DNA from: CAZVKN01 sp964627035
GTDB lineage: Bacteria > Electryoneota > AABM5-125-24 > Hatepunaeales > Hatepunaeaceae
Assembly (NCBI GenBank): GCA_964627035.1
Contig: CAZVKN010000007.1
Location: 32,633-96,632 of the forward strand
Direction of reading: 5' to 3'
Length of the DNA: 64,000 nt
This document shows positions 30,865 to 41,093 of the stretch, one piece after another (position 1 is the stretch's first letter; every line of letters begins with the position of its first letter). The position numbers were made by a program, and so were the translations under genes. A model generated the notes under the pieces. That model ran no database searches, was not told where the DNA came from, and saw only the letters and a list, made by a program, of their open reading frames with translations.

Positions 30865-31505
30865 TTTCTGCGGTAACAACATCTTACTGATTTTGGCTTT
30901 CGCCAGAATGACAATAACGTGAATAATTCAAAGAACTCATTTCTGTCACTGCATGACGGACAGGAATGTCCTTGCTTTCCAGAAACGCGGTCGTCAGTCG
31001 CAGCGGGCGTATTACGCTGCTTGATAAGGAATTAACTCGGAATTTGATGCCGGTTTATTTCGTTTCGTACGCACTGAGATTGCTTCGCTGCGCTCGCAGT
31101 GACAGAATTTTGTAAAATGGCTTTTCCCCCATTAACTCATCAGCATTTTGCGGAAAAGACGCGGAATACAATAAGTTATAAAATTCACTATTCCGTATTA
31201 GGCGGACAAAAGACGGAATGACTTAGGAAAAGCGTGCAAAATATGCACGAATCGGTCTGTTTTGACGAGTCGTTCCGTGTTCTGTCCGCTTTGGTTTTCC
31301 AGGATTGCGATTTTATTCCTATTTGAAGCGGAATATTTGCGGAAATTTCAAAAAGTTTGAAAGTTAGCAAGTTGACAAGTTGGCAAGGAAGAGATTCTCA
31401 GCAGATGGAGCGGATGAAGCAGATTCTAGGAATGATGAACCGCGGGTTTCATGTAGTCATGCTACCCGACTTGAAATTATCACAGAAGACGGTAATCTCC
31501 ATCTC
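30865..31505. other. Gene-free interval with decayed repeats
   Basis: No convincing coding frame on either strand. It holds GATTGCTTCGCTGCGCTCGC at about 31078-31097 (a motif of a repeat common in many bacterial genomes), an R9 half (31358-31387) and an R4 half (31393-31426). The rest is unidentified. Confidence 0.6.
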
Positions 31506-31534
31506 TTGACAATCAGCTAAACACGTGCTACATT
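31506..31534 (+). promoter_or_regulatory. Candidate sigma70-type promoter for the large secreted protein
   Basis: TTGACA (31506-31511), a 17-base spacer and TACATT (31529-31534), with the start codon about 40 bases further on. The -35 box is perfect; the -10 box matches four of six positions. The preceding gap is gene-free, which supports a transcription start here. Confidence 0.5.
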
Positions 31535-31575
31535 GAAATACATTGTGAACCTTTCCACTAATGCGGGGTACTATC

Positions 31576-34500
31576 ATGCGTTTTCTTATCGTTTCAATTC
31601 TAATCATAGCCACAAACCTGTTTGCTCAGCCATTCGATCCTGATGAAGTACCTGAGGCTGTAACAGGATTTGATTGGCCAATACAGTACTACAATCAAAC
31701 ATACGAAAGAGATGATCCACACTTTGGGATAAATGATGGTCCGCATTATAGAAGCTATGGCACACCACCATTCCCTCATGACGATCAAAACAATGAGAAC
31801 TACGAATTTGGTTGGCCATTCGCAGTGCATGCTGATTACTACGATGATGAGGGAAACCTCATTGGATGGGTATATCATCCTGCAAGAGACTGGAATGTAA
31901 TATATCCTCCAGGTGGAGGAGGAAATGGCGACAGAGGTTTAATCGTACGTGCTGTAGCTGATGGTAAAGTCACGTATTCTGACAACAGGGATAACGCATG
32001 GCATGGACTTGTTATTCAGCACAACTATGACGGCGAGACTTTCTACTCGATGTACGGTCACGTTCAGAGTATAGGAGTGGAGCGCGGTGATGATGTTCGG
32101 AAGGGACAACCTGTTGCTGAGATTGGAAACCGTGGTGGAGATTTCACAGCTCACTTACATTTCGAAATTCGCACACCTGACCATCCAAATCCACATGATT
32201 ATTATTGGAATTATAGAAACGATGGGCTTAACAATAGAGACAATGTCTTAGAATGGTACGAAGATCCCAACGATTTCATTCCAGATTATCAATCCTATGC
32301 AGGTTTACGTGTTCCTAGGGAATTTTGGAATCAAGGTGAAGCTGTGATCCAAGATTTTGAGGACGATGAGGCTGGTTATAACCATCTACTCATTGAAGTT
32401 ACTGATGCACCAGAAAATGCTGTTCTGTCTGACATTGGAATACAATGGGGTGTCGAACATGAAGATTGGGGTGATTTGGTTGTAACGCTATCAACAACAA
32501 CACTTGATCAAGAAGAAGATGAAAGAGAGGGGCATCATTTTATTCTTTACAATAAAGAACTGGATGGTCGGAGTGGAGCGTTGACCGGAGAAGTGGATCC
32601 TCCAACAAACTACTTTCAGGGTGAACCAGCTAACCAAACTTATTACCTGAATGTTTGGGATTGGGAAGAAGAACATACTGGGCACATAGATTTTTTCTAT
32701 CTAACTCTAAACTTTCAGTTTGAAGGTGGGGGTGGTAATGAAGAGGATGAGCACGCTCCCGTGATTCACCAACCTTCAAGACTGGATCAGATTTCACGAG
32801 AAATTGATGAGGGACAAGAACTCACTATTGATTTTGAAGCGACTGATCCTGATGGGGGAGAATTGGATTGGGATATAAGACAGGGCGGTCGTTTGCCAAG
32901 AGGAAACGTGGCAGATTCATTTGAGTTAGATGATAATGGAGATGGTACTGCATCCTTCACTTGGACCCCAGGTTTCGATAGGGCAAGAGGCGATTCCTAC
33001 TATAATCCTCAATTTATGGTCATAGACGAGGATGACAATTCGGATGAGATACAGATCTACATCACTGTAGTAAACGTGCCGCGCCCACCCATCATTCATG
33101 GTCCAACGGATGAACCCCAATATTCATGTGAAATAATTGAAGGACAAACGTTGATTATCTTATTTGAAGCAGACGACCCTGATGGAGGAAGATTAACATG
33201 GATCCGATCCCAAGGTGGAGGCTTACCTGAAAATGCAGATTTTGATGACTTCGGAAATACTAACGCAAGACTTCATTGGACGCCAAGTTTCAACAGAGAA
33301 GGTGATTACAACCCTCATTTTCGCGTCACAGATGAAGATGATCTTTTCGATGAAATTACTGTCAATATAACGGTGGAAGACTCTGTCAGACCACCTATAA
33401 TTTATATTCAACCGGATAGCCTCCTGACATTCGGAGATGTTTTTATTGATAGTTCACACGCACTACCCATTACTATAAGAAATATAGGTGATGAGAATTT
33501 AGAATTCAGTTTAAACATACCTGAACAACAAGATCATCAAATGTTTTTGATTCCTCAGGATCATCCCCAACAGATACAACCTGGTGACGATATTTCAGTT
33601 GAAGTGAATTTTTCACCTACTTCAAGTGGGATAAAAAATGCTATTCTGACCGTCGAATCTAACGATCCCACTAATGACAATATTGAAATAGAATTAAGTG
33701 GACAAGGAGTCGAAGGACCGATTATCGAACTAGGACATTATGATACGGAGGGTGAATCATGGGAAGTAGTTGTAATAGGTAATTATGTGTATGTAGCAGA
33801 TTATTTTGGTGGTCTACTAATAATCGATGTGTCTGATTCTGAGAATCCCGATGAAGTTGGCTCTTTTGAGACCCAAGACCGAGCATATGGTGTTTGTATC
33901 GCTGATAATTGCGCATATGTTGCAGATGGGAATCGGGGTATTCAAGTCGTTGACGTATCTGATCCAAATGATCCTAATCATCTCGATGCTGTAGATACTC
34001 CGGGGACAGCACTTCGTGCTTCTGTCGCAGATGATTATTTATATGTTGCGGACATGAACGGTGGACTACGAATAATTGATATCTCTGATCCAGAAAATCT
34101 TGAAGAGGTTGGAGATTACGATGTGCACGGCACGCCCTATGACGTTGAAGTAGTGGCAGACAATGCCTATGTAGCAAGCCAAGGTGCGGGTCTACAAATT
34201 ATTGATGTGTCAAACGCTGAAGACCCAAATCGTGTAGGAGGTATCAATAATCCTCCTAACACAGCAAATAGTGTGGTTGTAATTGATGATTATGCTTATG
34301 TAGCTGATGGAAACCGCGGTTTATACATCATCCACATATCTGATCAAGAGAATCCAGAACTCGTAGGCACCATTAATACTCCCGGGAGCGCATTTGGTGT
34401 CTTTGTATCAGATGATTACGTATATATGGCGGATGGCGCAAGTGGTATTCGTGTAATTGATGTAATTGATCCGGAAGAACCTGAAGAAGTCGGATTTTAC

Positions 34501-35781
34501 GACACTCAGGGATATACCAGAAGTGTTTTCGTCAACGGGAACATTGCTTATGTAGCTGATGGGGGAGAAGGGTTACGAATACTTGACGTATCCTATTTTG
34601 CAGAGGGTAGAGCAAGAGAAGAAAGGTACGAGCTAGAAATTAATTTTCGTGAGAACTGGAACCTAATATCCATTAATGTCATGCTTGGAATTGAATATTA
34701 CGAGAACGAGGATGACCAAGGTCCGAATCTTCCGTTAATGATGGAGCAGTTCAGGATTGACAACGACAATCATAATGTCTACTTATTGAAAGATGGAAGA
34801 GGACGTTTTTATGTGCCTTCAATTCCATTTAACAACATTCCGCACTGGACTGTCACTGAAGGTTATCAAGTCCGTATGGAGGAAGCTTCCGTCGGTGTTT
34901 GGACAGGTACACCTATAGCTCGAAATGCAGATATACCATTGCGAGAAGGTTGGAATTTCATGGCATATTTCCCACAGTATGACCTTGAGATGAGTTCACC
35001 CGATTTTTATGGTATCTCCCCGATAATTGATCAAGTTGACATCATGAAAAACTCACGGGGACAGTTTGCAGTACCGCGTATTCCATTCTCAAATATGGAT
35101 GACTTGACTGAGGGGCAAGGCTATCATATTAAAATGTCAGAGGAAGACGTTCTGAACTACCCGCCGGAGCAGGAAGGTGAGCGGATCGCGAATGCTGCTG
35201 AAGAGCGGTTTACTACCACAGTCCCGTCATCAAACAACTTAAGTCTGCTTGTCCACAACCTGAATGAAAACAGTTTGGTTACAGCGGTTGATCCGCAAGG
35301 CAACATTGTCGGTCAAGGCACTTCTGACTCAGATGGTCAGTGTGGTATTGCTGTGTGGGGTGATGATCCTTCGACCGTTGAAAAGGAAGGGTTAGCAGTA
35401 GGTGAATCGTTCAAGCTGAATGGTCTGCATGTAAAGGAATTTGTTGTCGGTGACGGTTTGGTCTATGAACAGGACGCTTTCATAGCTGTGAACGTAACAG
35501 CAAGTAACCCGATTCCCGATGATTACTACCTGTCGGAAGGATATCCAAACCCGTTCAACAGTCAGGTCAGATTAAGTTATGGATTGCCGGAAACGGGATT
35601 GTTGAAGATTGGCATCTTTGACATTACGGGAAGAGAGGTGACAACACTAATCAATCAGGAACAGGTAGCAGGACGTTACAACGTCACTTGGCAGGCTTCT
35701 GACTATCCTTCAGGCTTGTATATGATCAAGATGGAAGCGGGAAGTTTCAGAAGTGTCAGGGAAGTCGTATTGGTGAAGTGA
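31576..35781 (+). CDS. Very large T9SS-secreted protein with M23 peptidase, P-like domain, LVIVD repeats and a WNLIS module
   Basis: 1401 residues. After a signal peptide (residues 1-18) comes an M23/LytM peptidase domain with zinc ligands H100/D104 (HPARD) and HLH 193-195. A proprotein-convertase P-like beta domain (about 250-385), two cadherin-like repeats (about 392-610) and an ASH/choice-of-anchor-D domain (about 612-712) follow. Then come six LVIVD propeller repeats (about 718-1005), a duplicated module with KDGRGRFYVP (about 1023-1195) and the T9SS sorting tail (YPNPFNSQVRLSYG, about 1328). It is probably exported to the cell surface and may cut peptidoglycan or peptides. I choose ATG 31576, next to the signal peptide. 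Confidence 0.88.
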   Translation: MRFLIVSILIIATNLFAQPFDPDEVPEAVTGFDWPIQYYNQTYERDDPHFGINDGPHYRSYGTPPFPHDDQNNENYEFGWPFAVHADYYDDEGNLIGWVYHPARDWNVIYPPGGGGNGDRGLIVRAVADGKVTYSDNRDNAWHGLVIQHNYDGETFYSMYGHVQSIGVERGDDVRKGQPVAEIGNRGGDFTAHLHFEIRTPDHPNPHDYYWNYRNDGLNNRDNVLEWYEDPNDFIPDYQSYAGLRVPREFWNQGEAVIQDFEDDEAGYNHLLIEVTDAPENAVLSDIGIQWGVEHEDWGDLVVTLSTTTLDQEEDEREGHHFILYNKELDGRSGALTGEVDPPTNYFQGEPANQTYYLNVWDWEEEHTGHIDFFYLTLNFQFEGGGGNEEDEHAPVIHQPSRLDQISREIDEGQELTIDFEATDPDGGELDWDIRQGGRLPRGNVADSFELDDNGDGTASFTWTPGFDRARGDSYYNPQFMVIDEDDNSDEIQIYITVVNVPRPPIIHGPTDEPQYSCEIIEGQTLIILFEADDPDGGRLTWIRSQGGGLPENADFDDFGNTNARLHWTPSFNREGDYNPHFRVTDEDDLFDEITVNITVEDSVRPPIIYIQPDSLLTFGDVFIDSSHALPITIRNIGDENLEFSLNIPEQQDHQMFLIPQDHPQQIQPGDDISVEVNFSPTSSGIKNAILTVESNDPTNDNIEIELSGQGVEGPIIELGHYDTEGESWEVVVIGNYVYVADYFGGLLIIDVSDSENPDEVGSFETQDRAYGVCIADNCAYVADGNRGIQVVDVSDPNDPNHLDAVDTPGTALRASVADDYLYVADMNGGLRIIDISDPENLEEVGDYDVHGTPYDVEVVADNAYVASQGAGLQIIDVSNAEDPNRVGGINNPPNTANSVVVIDDYAYVADGNRGLYIIHISDQENPELVGTINTPGSAFGVFVSDDYVYMADGASGIRVIDVIDPEEPEEVGFYDTQGYTRSVFVNGNIAYVADGGEGLRILDVSYFAEGRAREERYELEINFRENWNLISINVMLGIEYYENEDDQGPNLPLMMEQFRIDNDNHNVYLLKDGRGRFYVPSIPFNNIPHWTVTEGYQVRMEEASVGVWTGTPIARNADIPLREGWNFMAYFPQYDLEMSSPDFYGISPIIDQVDIMKNSRGQFAVPRIPFSNMDDLTEGQGYHIKMSEEDVLNYPPEQEGERIANAAEERFTTTVPSSNNLSLLVHNLNENSLVTAVDPQGNIVGQGTSDSDGQCGIAVWGDDPSTVEKEGLAVGESFKLNGLHVKEFVVGDGLVYEQDAFIAVNVTASNPIPDDYYLSEGYPNPFNSQVRLSYGLPETGLLKIGIFDITGREVTTLINQEQVAGRYNVTWQASDYPSGLYMIKMEAGSFRSVREVVLVK

Positions 35782-35942
35782 GAAGGTAAGAAAGTGAGAA
35801 GGTATGAACCAGCAAGGCTCAAAGACCGCCAACGACTTTCGGAATTGAGAGGCAACAGTTTATCGGGGATGAGCTTGTTGAGAAGCTTGATAAGAGTGAG
35901 CGTGTTGCTTTCAAGTCGTTTATTGATGCCTGTCTCAAGGAT

Positions 35943-36995
35943 ATGCGACGATATGACGCATCTGATATTGACTTGGGTGGATGGGGAGCGAATCAACGCA
36001 TCTGGCTGAGAGTTCAAGGTTTGAAGAAACCGGTCGAAGGGTTCGGCACCTTCAGCTCAGATGAGAGCGACATTCTCATACAGAGCTTAATCATTTCACA
36101 TCAGCGCAAACTCCTATATGATCATCGCAGTATAGATTTTTCCTATGTTTTCAGAGATGAAGCAGGAACTGCCTATCGCCATCGGGCAAACGCCTATTTT
36201 GATCTCGATTCACTTGCGCTTAACATGCGCGCAATCAATACCGAGATCAGGCCGTATGAGGGCTTTGAGTTCAACACAAATATCACCAAGAGCCTTAGCC
36301 TTAAACGCACTAAGGAGGGTTTGGTACTCGTCACAGGCATCACAGGGTCGGGGAAAAGTACGACTCTCGACGCAATCATTGATATGAACAATCGCTCTGT
36401 GCAGGCTCATATCATCATCATTGCTTCACCGGTCGAATTTGTCCATGAATCAAAGCATTGTATCATCCGGCATCGTGAGGTGGGGCGTGATACGCAATCT
36501 TTCAAGCAAGGCACTATAGAAGCTTTGCGACAGGACCCGGATATCATCGTGATCGGTGAGATGCGAGACCCGAAAACAATCATCGCCGGGCTGGAGGTGG
36601 CTGACAGCGGGCACAAAGTATTCTCAACGCTGCATACTTCGTCAGCAATCGAAAGTCTGGATAGAATCATCGGAGAAGTGCCACCTGAGGAGCAGGAGCG
36701 GGTTCGGAACCGACTGGCGGATGTGCTGCGATGCGTCATTTCTCAGAAATTGGTACCCAGCCTCGACGGTAAGCGGGTACTTGCAAAAGAAATCATGTTA
36801 ATGATACCTTCCATAAAAGCAGCCATCAAGAACAACAATACCGGTGAGATTTACCAGATGTTGAATGAAGGGCTGAAATACGGAATGACCACTATGGAGC
36901 AGGACTTAAAACAGCATGTGGTGCAAAAAAGAATTAGCAGGGAAACTGCCTTAAGTTTCGCCAATAATAAACGGATGATGCAGCAACTACTATAG
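35943..36995 (+). CDS. pilT: PilT-like type IV pilus ATPase, N-terminus disturbed
   Basis: 350 residues from ATG 35943. It shows an ASDIDL block near the start, Walker A GITGSGKST (132-140), an Asp-box region, Walker B DPDIIVIGEMRDP, and the His box FSTLHTSSAIESLDRII. PilT powers pilus retraction. The frame is open and reads like coding sequence upstream to about 35844 (IERQQFIGDELVEKLDKSER) but has no ATG, GTG or TTG there. An ATG at 35804 with AGAAGGT before it is in another frame and meets this one only through a +1 shift at TTT-C near 35837. So the N-terminus is frameshifted or starts at a rare codon. Confidence 0.85.
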   Translation: MRRYDASDIDLGGWGANQRIWLRVQGLKKPVEGFGTFSSDESDILIQSLIISHQRKLLYDHRSIDFSYVFRDEAGTAYRHRANAYFDLDSLALNMRAINTEIRPYEGFEFNTNITKSLSLKRTKEGLVLVTGITGSGKSTTLDAIIDMNNRSVQAHIIIIASPVEFVHESKHCIIRHREVGRDTQSFKQGTIEALRQDPDIIVIGEMRDPKTIIAGLEVADSGHKVFSTLHTSSAIESLDRIIGEVPPEEQERVRNRLADVLRCVISQKLVPSLDGKRVLAKEIMLMIPSIKAAIKNNNTGEIYQMLNEGLKYGMTTMEQDLKQHVVQKRISRETALSFANNKRMMQQLL

Positions 36996-37024
36996 AGCAG
37001 AGAGCATTAACCAATAATGATTTT

Positions 37025-37083
37025 GCAGTCGTGGTTGTCTCAACCGCGACGTCGGGCTTGAGACAAACCCGACTACAAATAAC
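37025..37083. repeat. R3 copy
   Basis: GCAGTCGTGGTTGTCTCAAC to CGACTACAAAT; same two-stem element as at 1751-1807. It separates pilT from the PilM-PilN gene. Confidence 0.8.
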
Positions 37084-37123
37084 TAGATTATACTTTCCAA
37101 AGATTAAACGGAAAAGGTTATGA

Positions 37124-38719
37124 ATGGCTAAGAAAGGTTCGGGAAAGGTAGCAGTCGGGGTTTACAGCGTCGGGGAATCTCTGAGGGTTGCCAGGATAAT
37201 GAAAACCGGCAAGCGGCTAAAGCTTCTGTCGGTTAACAGCTATAAAATCAGTCACACTCCGGGTAGTATGGAGCTGCCGGACAATCTGCATGAAGAGATT
37301 CCGGAAAACGGTTCATCAATCGAAATTACTGATGGAGATCTGACGGAAGAGTTTAACGAAGTTGGTATGGAACCGGAGGAAGAACCTGAGGAAGATACAG
37401 CAAGTTACATTGAGATTCTTGACTTTGTAAAGGATAAGGGATCCAAGATTGCGCTTTCCATCGGTGATCCTCAAGTCTTCTACAACGTCTTTGATTCAGA
37501 TTGGGGGCTGAAGGGCAGCAAGCTTCTTAAGCGTGTGAACAGCGAGATGATGGACATTAAGGAAGGATACCACTCGCTAAAAGAGGACGCTGTCTGTTTC
37601 CTGCCGATCGGTTATTATCAACTTCTCGCAATCATTCGTGAACGTGACATCCCGTTTCTGACCCAAATCATCCGTGTAAAGAGTATTATATCGCGCCGTC
37701 TGCCCATTATTGCATTCACAGAATCAGTTGAAGTTTCCTTAATTAACCACGTCATAGATTATCACAACATCGGTGAGGATGCCGCCACCCTCATCCTGCA
37801 TATAGGTGAGGATTATAGCCGTTTCATATTCCTGCGTGGTCAGGATCTTCTGCACATTTCACAGATTATCGGAACCGGTGTCGGTTCGATGGATTTTAAG
37901 CAGACATTGTACCGACGGCTGCTGCTCGAGATGGATACGCTTGAGCTGCTACAACTAAATCAGATAGTAATGTCAGGAAAGGTGCATCAAACCGAAATAG
38001 TGGATTACTTTTATCAGGAGATGCCTTACGATGTAGCAATCGTTCATCCTGACTTCTCCGAACTCGACATGAGTTCGCTTGATGAGACGGAAGTTGATTC
38101 GTTAGGTCCTTACGCCGTTTCGATAAGCATCGCTCAAAGGGCTCTTTCGACTGAAAAGCCGAGACCCCATCCTATTGATCTTACACCGACCCGCATAAAA
38201 GAGAGTCAGAAGAGGTTATCAATGTCCATGACCGGCTGGCTTATGCTGTTTCTTATGCCGGTAATTGTTTTGTACACTTTCTTCCGCATCGAGCAGCTTG
38301 ACACGAGAATGACCGAAATCAAAAGCGACACCTACAACCGAATGCTTCAGGAAGATCAGTTTTTCACGCTCGAAAAATCCATTGAAGAAGCACACATGAA
38401 GCTGTCCGAAGTGGAAAAGACATCATTAATCCTCGATTCCCTGACTATTGGTATAGACAAGTGGAGTCCGATTATTGTCCAGCTTATGAAAGAGATCGGA
38501 CGGATTAAAGGCATCTGGCTCACCGAGATTATGCAGGATAAAGGGCTGATTCTGTTCAAAGGATATGCCGTTTACCGCAACAGAATTCCTCAATTGGTGA
38601 ATGCGCTAGGATCGGTGACGCTTAGGACCGTCGAAGTTCAGGAGATCCGGGATAAAACAACATATCGCTTTGAGATTGAGTCTTCAGTTCCGGGTATGGC
38701 TGATGAAGAAAACAAGTAA
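37124..38719 (+). CDS. PilM-PilN fusion, pilus/secretion platform protein
   Basis: 531 residues. The N-terminal two thirds resemble the actin-like PilM (VAVGVYSVGESLRVARI near residue 9, ATLILHIGEDYSRFIFLRG near 222, MSGKVHQTEIV near 286). A transmembrane helix follows near residues 370-388 (WLMLFLMPVIVLYTFF), then a PilN-like periplasmic part with coiled coil (LEKSIEEAHMKLSEVEKT) and a ferredoxin-like fold. PilM and PilN are normally separate and bind each other. The next gene starts a few bases downstream. Assignment is from pattern and order; individual sequence similarity is low. Confidence 0.75.
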   Translation: MAKKGSGKVAVGVYSVGESLRVARIMKTGKRLKLLSVNSYKISHTPGSMELPDNLHEEIPENGSSIEITDGDLTEEFNEVGMEPEEEPEEDTASYIEILDFVKDKGSKIALSIGDPQVFYNVFDSDWGLKGSKLLKRVNSEMMDIKEGYHSLKEDAVCFLPIGYYQLLAIIRERDIPFLTQIIRVKSIISRRLPIIAFTESVEVSLINHVIDYHNIGEDAATLILHIGEDYSRFIFLRGQDLLHISQIIGTGVGSMDFKQTLYRRLLLEMDTLELLQLNQIVMSGKVHQTEIVDYFYQEMPYDVAIVHPDFSELDMSSLDETEVDSLGPYAVSISIAQRALSTEKPRPHPIDLTPTRIKESQKRLSMSMTGWLMLFLMPVIVLYTFFRIEQLDTRMTEIKSDTYNRMLQEDQFFTLEKSIEEAHMKLSEVEKTSLILDSLTIGIDKWSPIIVQLMKEIGRIKGIWLTEIMQDKGLILFKGYAVYRNRIPQLVNALGSVTLRTVEVQEIRDKTTYRFEIESSVPGMADEENK

Positions 38720-38731
38720 CCTGTGGATACT

Positions 38732-39625
38732 ATGTCTTTTAAGCTGCGTAATACACTAATTTTATTGGTTCAGGTACTGATCCTGTCATTGGTCTGCCTG
38801 TATCTCATTAATTTCAAGTATCCAAAGAAGGTTGATGCGTTAAAAACAGAGCTGAAGAAGATTGAAGAGAAGACCGGCAATATACCCGAACGTGAAGCAT
38901 ATCTTCGGGATATTCATCGCATCATCAAAGAGAAAAAAGAGTTAGTTGAGAACTTTGACAAGGTTGTCGAGTCAGACGTCTCTTTCGCTGATGCCTTCCG
39001 TTACATTGACCAGATTTTGGATCATTTCGGACCGCTGAAAACTACTCTGCAGACCTTGGAAGAAGTGAAAGGTGACGGTATCAGTTATCGCACATTTTCG
39101 CTTGAGGGTGAAGGCACTTATCGGTCAGTTTTTGCGTTAATTTGGGTGTTGGAACACGGTCCGAAGATATTCACTATAGAAAAATTGCAGCTACGGGGAA
39201 TCGAAAACGTACAGCGAGAGAAATATCAGCAACTTGTGGTAATCTCATTCGATATGACGATCATTGCAAAGTATGCTCAACTGCCGGATTACAAACCGAT
39301 TTACCGGAGTCTGACCGATGTAAAGATTCCCTCCACCCGAAACATCTTTTGGCCCCTAATTCAGAGCGACGTAGCGCCAAACACGCGCGGACTTCTTGAG
39401 GTGGAACAAGCTGAGCTGCAGGCGATCCTTCCAAACAAGGCAATCATCTCGGACAAAAAAGGTAAACTGTACGATCTGACAGAGGGCGACGAAGTTTATC
39501 TTGGGTATCTGATAAAGATTAACCATAGACAGAACTGGGTCGAATTTACCTTAAACAAAGGCGGAATCGTGGAACGCTTCAAACTGAAATTGACATTTAA
39601 CTCGGGGACAAGAATTGAAAACTAA
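38732..39625 (+). CDS. PilO-like protein with a PilP-like C-terminal domain
   Basis: 297 residues. A single N-terminal helix (LILLVQVLILSLVCLYLI) and a coiled coil (KKVDALKTELKKIEEKTG) lead to a PilO-type periplasmic domain. The last ~70 residues (LPNKAIISDKKGKLYDLTEG, then GYLIKINHRQNWVEFTLNKG) have the beta pattern of PilP, which contacts the secretin. GTG 38723 is an alternative start. The end overlaps the secretin gene by 11 bases. Confidence 0.7.
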   Translation: MSFKLRNTLILLVQVLILSLVCLYLINFKYPKKVDALKTELKKIEEKTGNIPEREAYLRDIHRIIKEKKELVENFDKVVESDVSFADAFRYIDQILDHFGPLKTTLQTLEEVKGDGISYRTFSLEGEGTYRSVFALIWVLEHGPKIFTIEKLQLRGIENVQREKYQQLVVISFDMTIIAKYAQLPDYKPIYRSLTDVKIPSTRNIFWPLIQSDVAPNTRGLLEVEQAELQAILPNKAIISDKKGKLYDLTEGDEVYLGYLIKINHRQNWVEFTLNKGGIVERFKLKLTFNSGTRIEN

Positions 39626-40901
39626 CCGTTCATTCTCTATAATCCTATTCGCTGTTATCGGTTCAATTCTATTCACATTTTCAGCCGTAACAGCACAGCT
39701 TGGCGGACCGAGGGAAATTCGCAAGCTGAGAGCGACACCTGACGAGATCATCTCCATGTCACGGTCTCTTCCGTTTAACGAAGCACTTCAGGTGTTCAAT
39801 AATCTCGCCAGAAAACATCTCGGCAAGTCAATCATTGATCCCACAAACGCTGCAATGCCAATTGGTGTGGACATTGACAAGATGCACTACATCGATGCGT
39901 TTGAACTGGTGATAAGAACGCACAACCTCGATTATGAGGAGCTTGAGAAATATATTCTTGTCACAATTCCGTCGGAAGAAGAGGATGAGCAGATTCCGGT
40001 AGATGAATTGCGTGCTGCTGAGCGAATTGAAGACATTTATGAGACACGTGAGGTTGCTATTTCAGCAGTGTTCTTTCAAGGGGACATGACAAAACTGAAT
40101 CAGATCGGAACAGGTTGGTCATTCCTAACATTCCTTCAGAGTATAGTGCTCGGTGATACTCTCATTGACACAACCCATCATGTGGCGATGACTGCAGGTC
40201 AGAATATGGTCGGTGCGCTGCAGGTCAGATATGTTGACAGGTTCAGCAGCAGATTGGGCGGTGCATTCGACCAGATCACTTCCATGTTCAGCATCCTTGA
40301 GAGTCATCAATTTGGTGAAGTCATCTCAAGCCCGTCGGTGACGGTGATGTCGGGTGCTGAGGGCAACATCCAGATTGGAACCAACTTCTCGATAACCGTG
40401 AAGGATTTCGCCGGAAATGCGGTGACCGATTTTGTGGATACCGGCATAATCCTGACGGTCAAACCGGAGATCATCGAGGTTGACACGACTACATTCATCA
40501 ATCTTGAGATCGAAGCCCAGAACAGTTCAGGCAGCAGCGGTGCGGCGGGGATCGTTATAAAAACACTTTCAGCAAGTACTTCTATCCTGCTGCTCGACGG
40601 TGAGGAGACGATCATCGGTGGGTTGTACACCTACGATCAGGCTTCGGTCAGATCGGGTGTACCGTTCCTGAAGGATATACCGTGGTGGTTTTTCGGGCTG
40701 CGTTATCTGTTCGGCTTTGAGTCTGACAACGAAGTCCGCAAGGAGCTGGTGATTCTTCTGCGCGCTGACCTTTTGCCGTCACTCAGAGAGCGTGTAGCGG
40801 CAAAGCTGAGTGGAACTGAAGACAAGCAGGTGCTGAAGAACAGCCTTGAGAACCTCGAGAAGAGACTGGAAGGGTATCTAGATCAGACGAAGGGGGAATG
40901 A
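39615..40901 (+). CDS. Secretin-family outer membrane channel (PilQ/GspD-like)
   Basis: 428 residues from TTG 39615, preceded by GGGGAC. A signal peptide (residues 1-27) and an N-terminal domain are followed by the secretin core: VISSPSVTVMSGAEGNIQIG, LLLDGEETIIGGL and VPFLKDIPWWFFGLRYLFG. It would form the outer membrane ring of the pilus or type II-like system encoded just upstream. It is short for PilQ, with only one small N-terminal domain visible. Confidence 0.85.
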   Translation: MKTNRSFSIILFAVIGSILFTFSAVTAQLGGPREIRKLRATPDEIISMSRSLPFNEALQVFNNLARKHLGKSIIDPTNAAMPIGVDIDKMHYIDAFELVIRTHNLDYEELEKYILVTIPSEEEDEQIPVDELRAAERIEDIYETREVAISAVFFQGDMTKLNQIGTGWSFLTFLQSIVLGDTLIDTTHHVAMTAGQNMVGALQVRYVDRFSSRLGGAFDQITSMFSILESHQFGEVISSPSVTVMSGAEGNIQIGTNFSITVKDFAGNAVTDFVDTGIILTVKPEIIEVDTTTFINLEIEAQNSSGSSGAAGIVIKTLSASTSILLLDGEETIIGGLYTYDQASVRSGVPFLKDIPWWFFGLRYLFGFESDNEVRKELVILLRADLLPSLRERVAAKLSGTEDKQVLKNSLENLEKRLEGYLDQTKGE

Positions 40902-40904
40902 GGT

Positions 40905-41061
40905 TCTCACGCAAAGCCCGCAGAGCCGCAAAGTACCGCCAAGTCAGTGAAACTCAAAAGTTGTAACAGAACCGAATTGTCTTATTCTCGGATGAAATGG
41001 AAAAACACAATATGTAAGTTATTGGTATTACTGGATTCCAGATCAAGTCCAGAATGACAGT
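40905..41061. repeat. R5 left half and R11 hairpin
   Basis: TTCTCACGCAAAGCCCGCAG (R5 left half, decayed) at 40905 and ATTCCAGATCAAGTCCAGAAT at about 41033-41055. The remaining bases before the next gene show nothing recognisable. Confidence 0.55.
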
Positions 41062-41093
41062 GTACACTCCTTATCACACTTAGTAATATTACG

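Noticed and set aside
30865..31505. Possible small genes or RNA in the 640-base gap after hemA
   Set aside because: Short open frames have no ribosome-binding sites or protein-like composition, and no RNA family fold was recognised.
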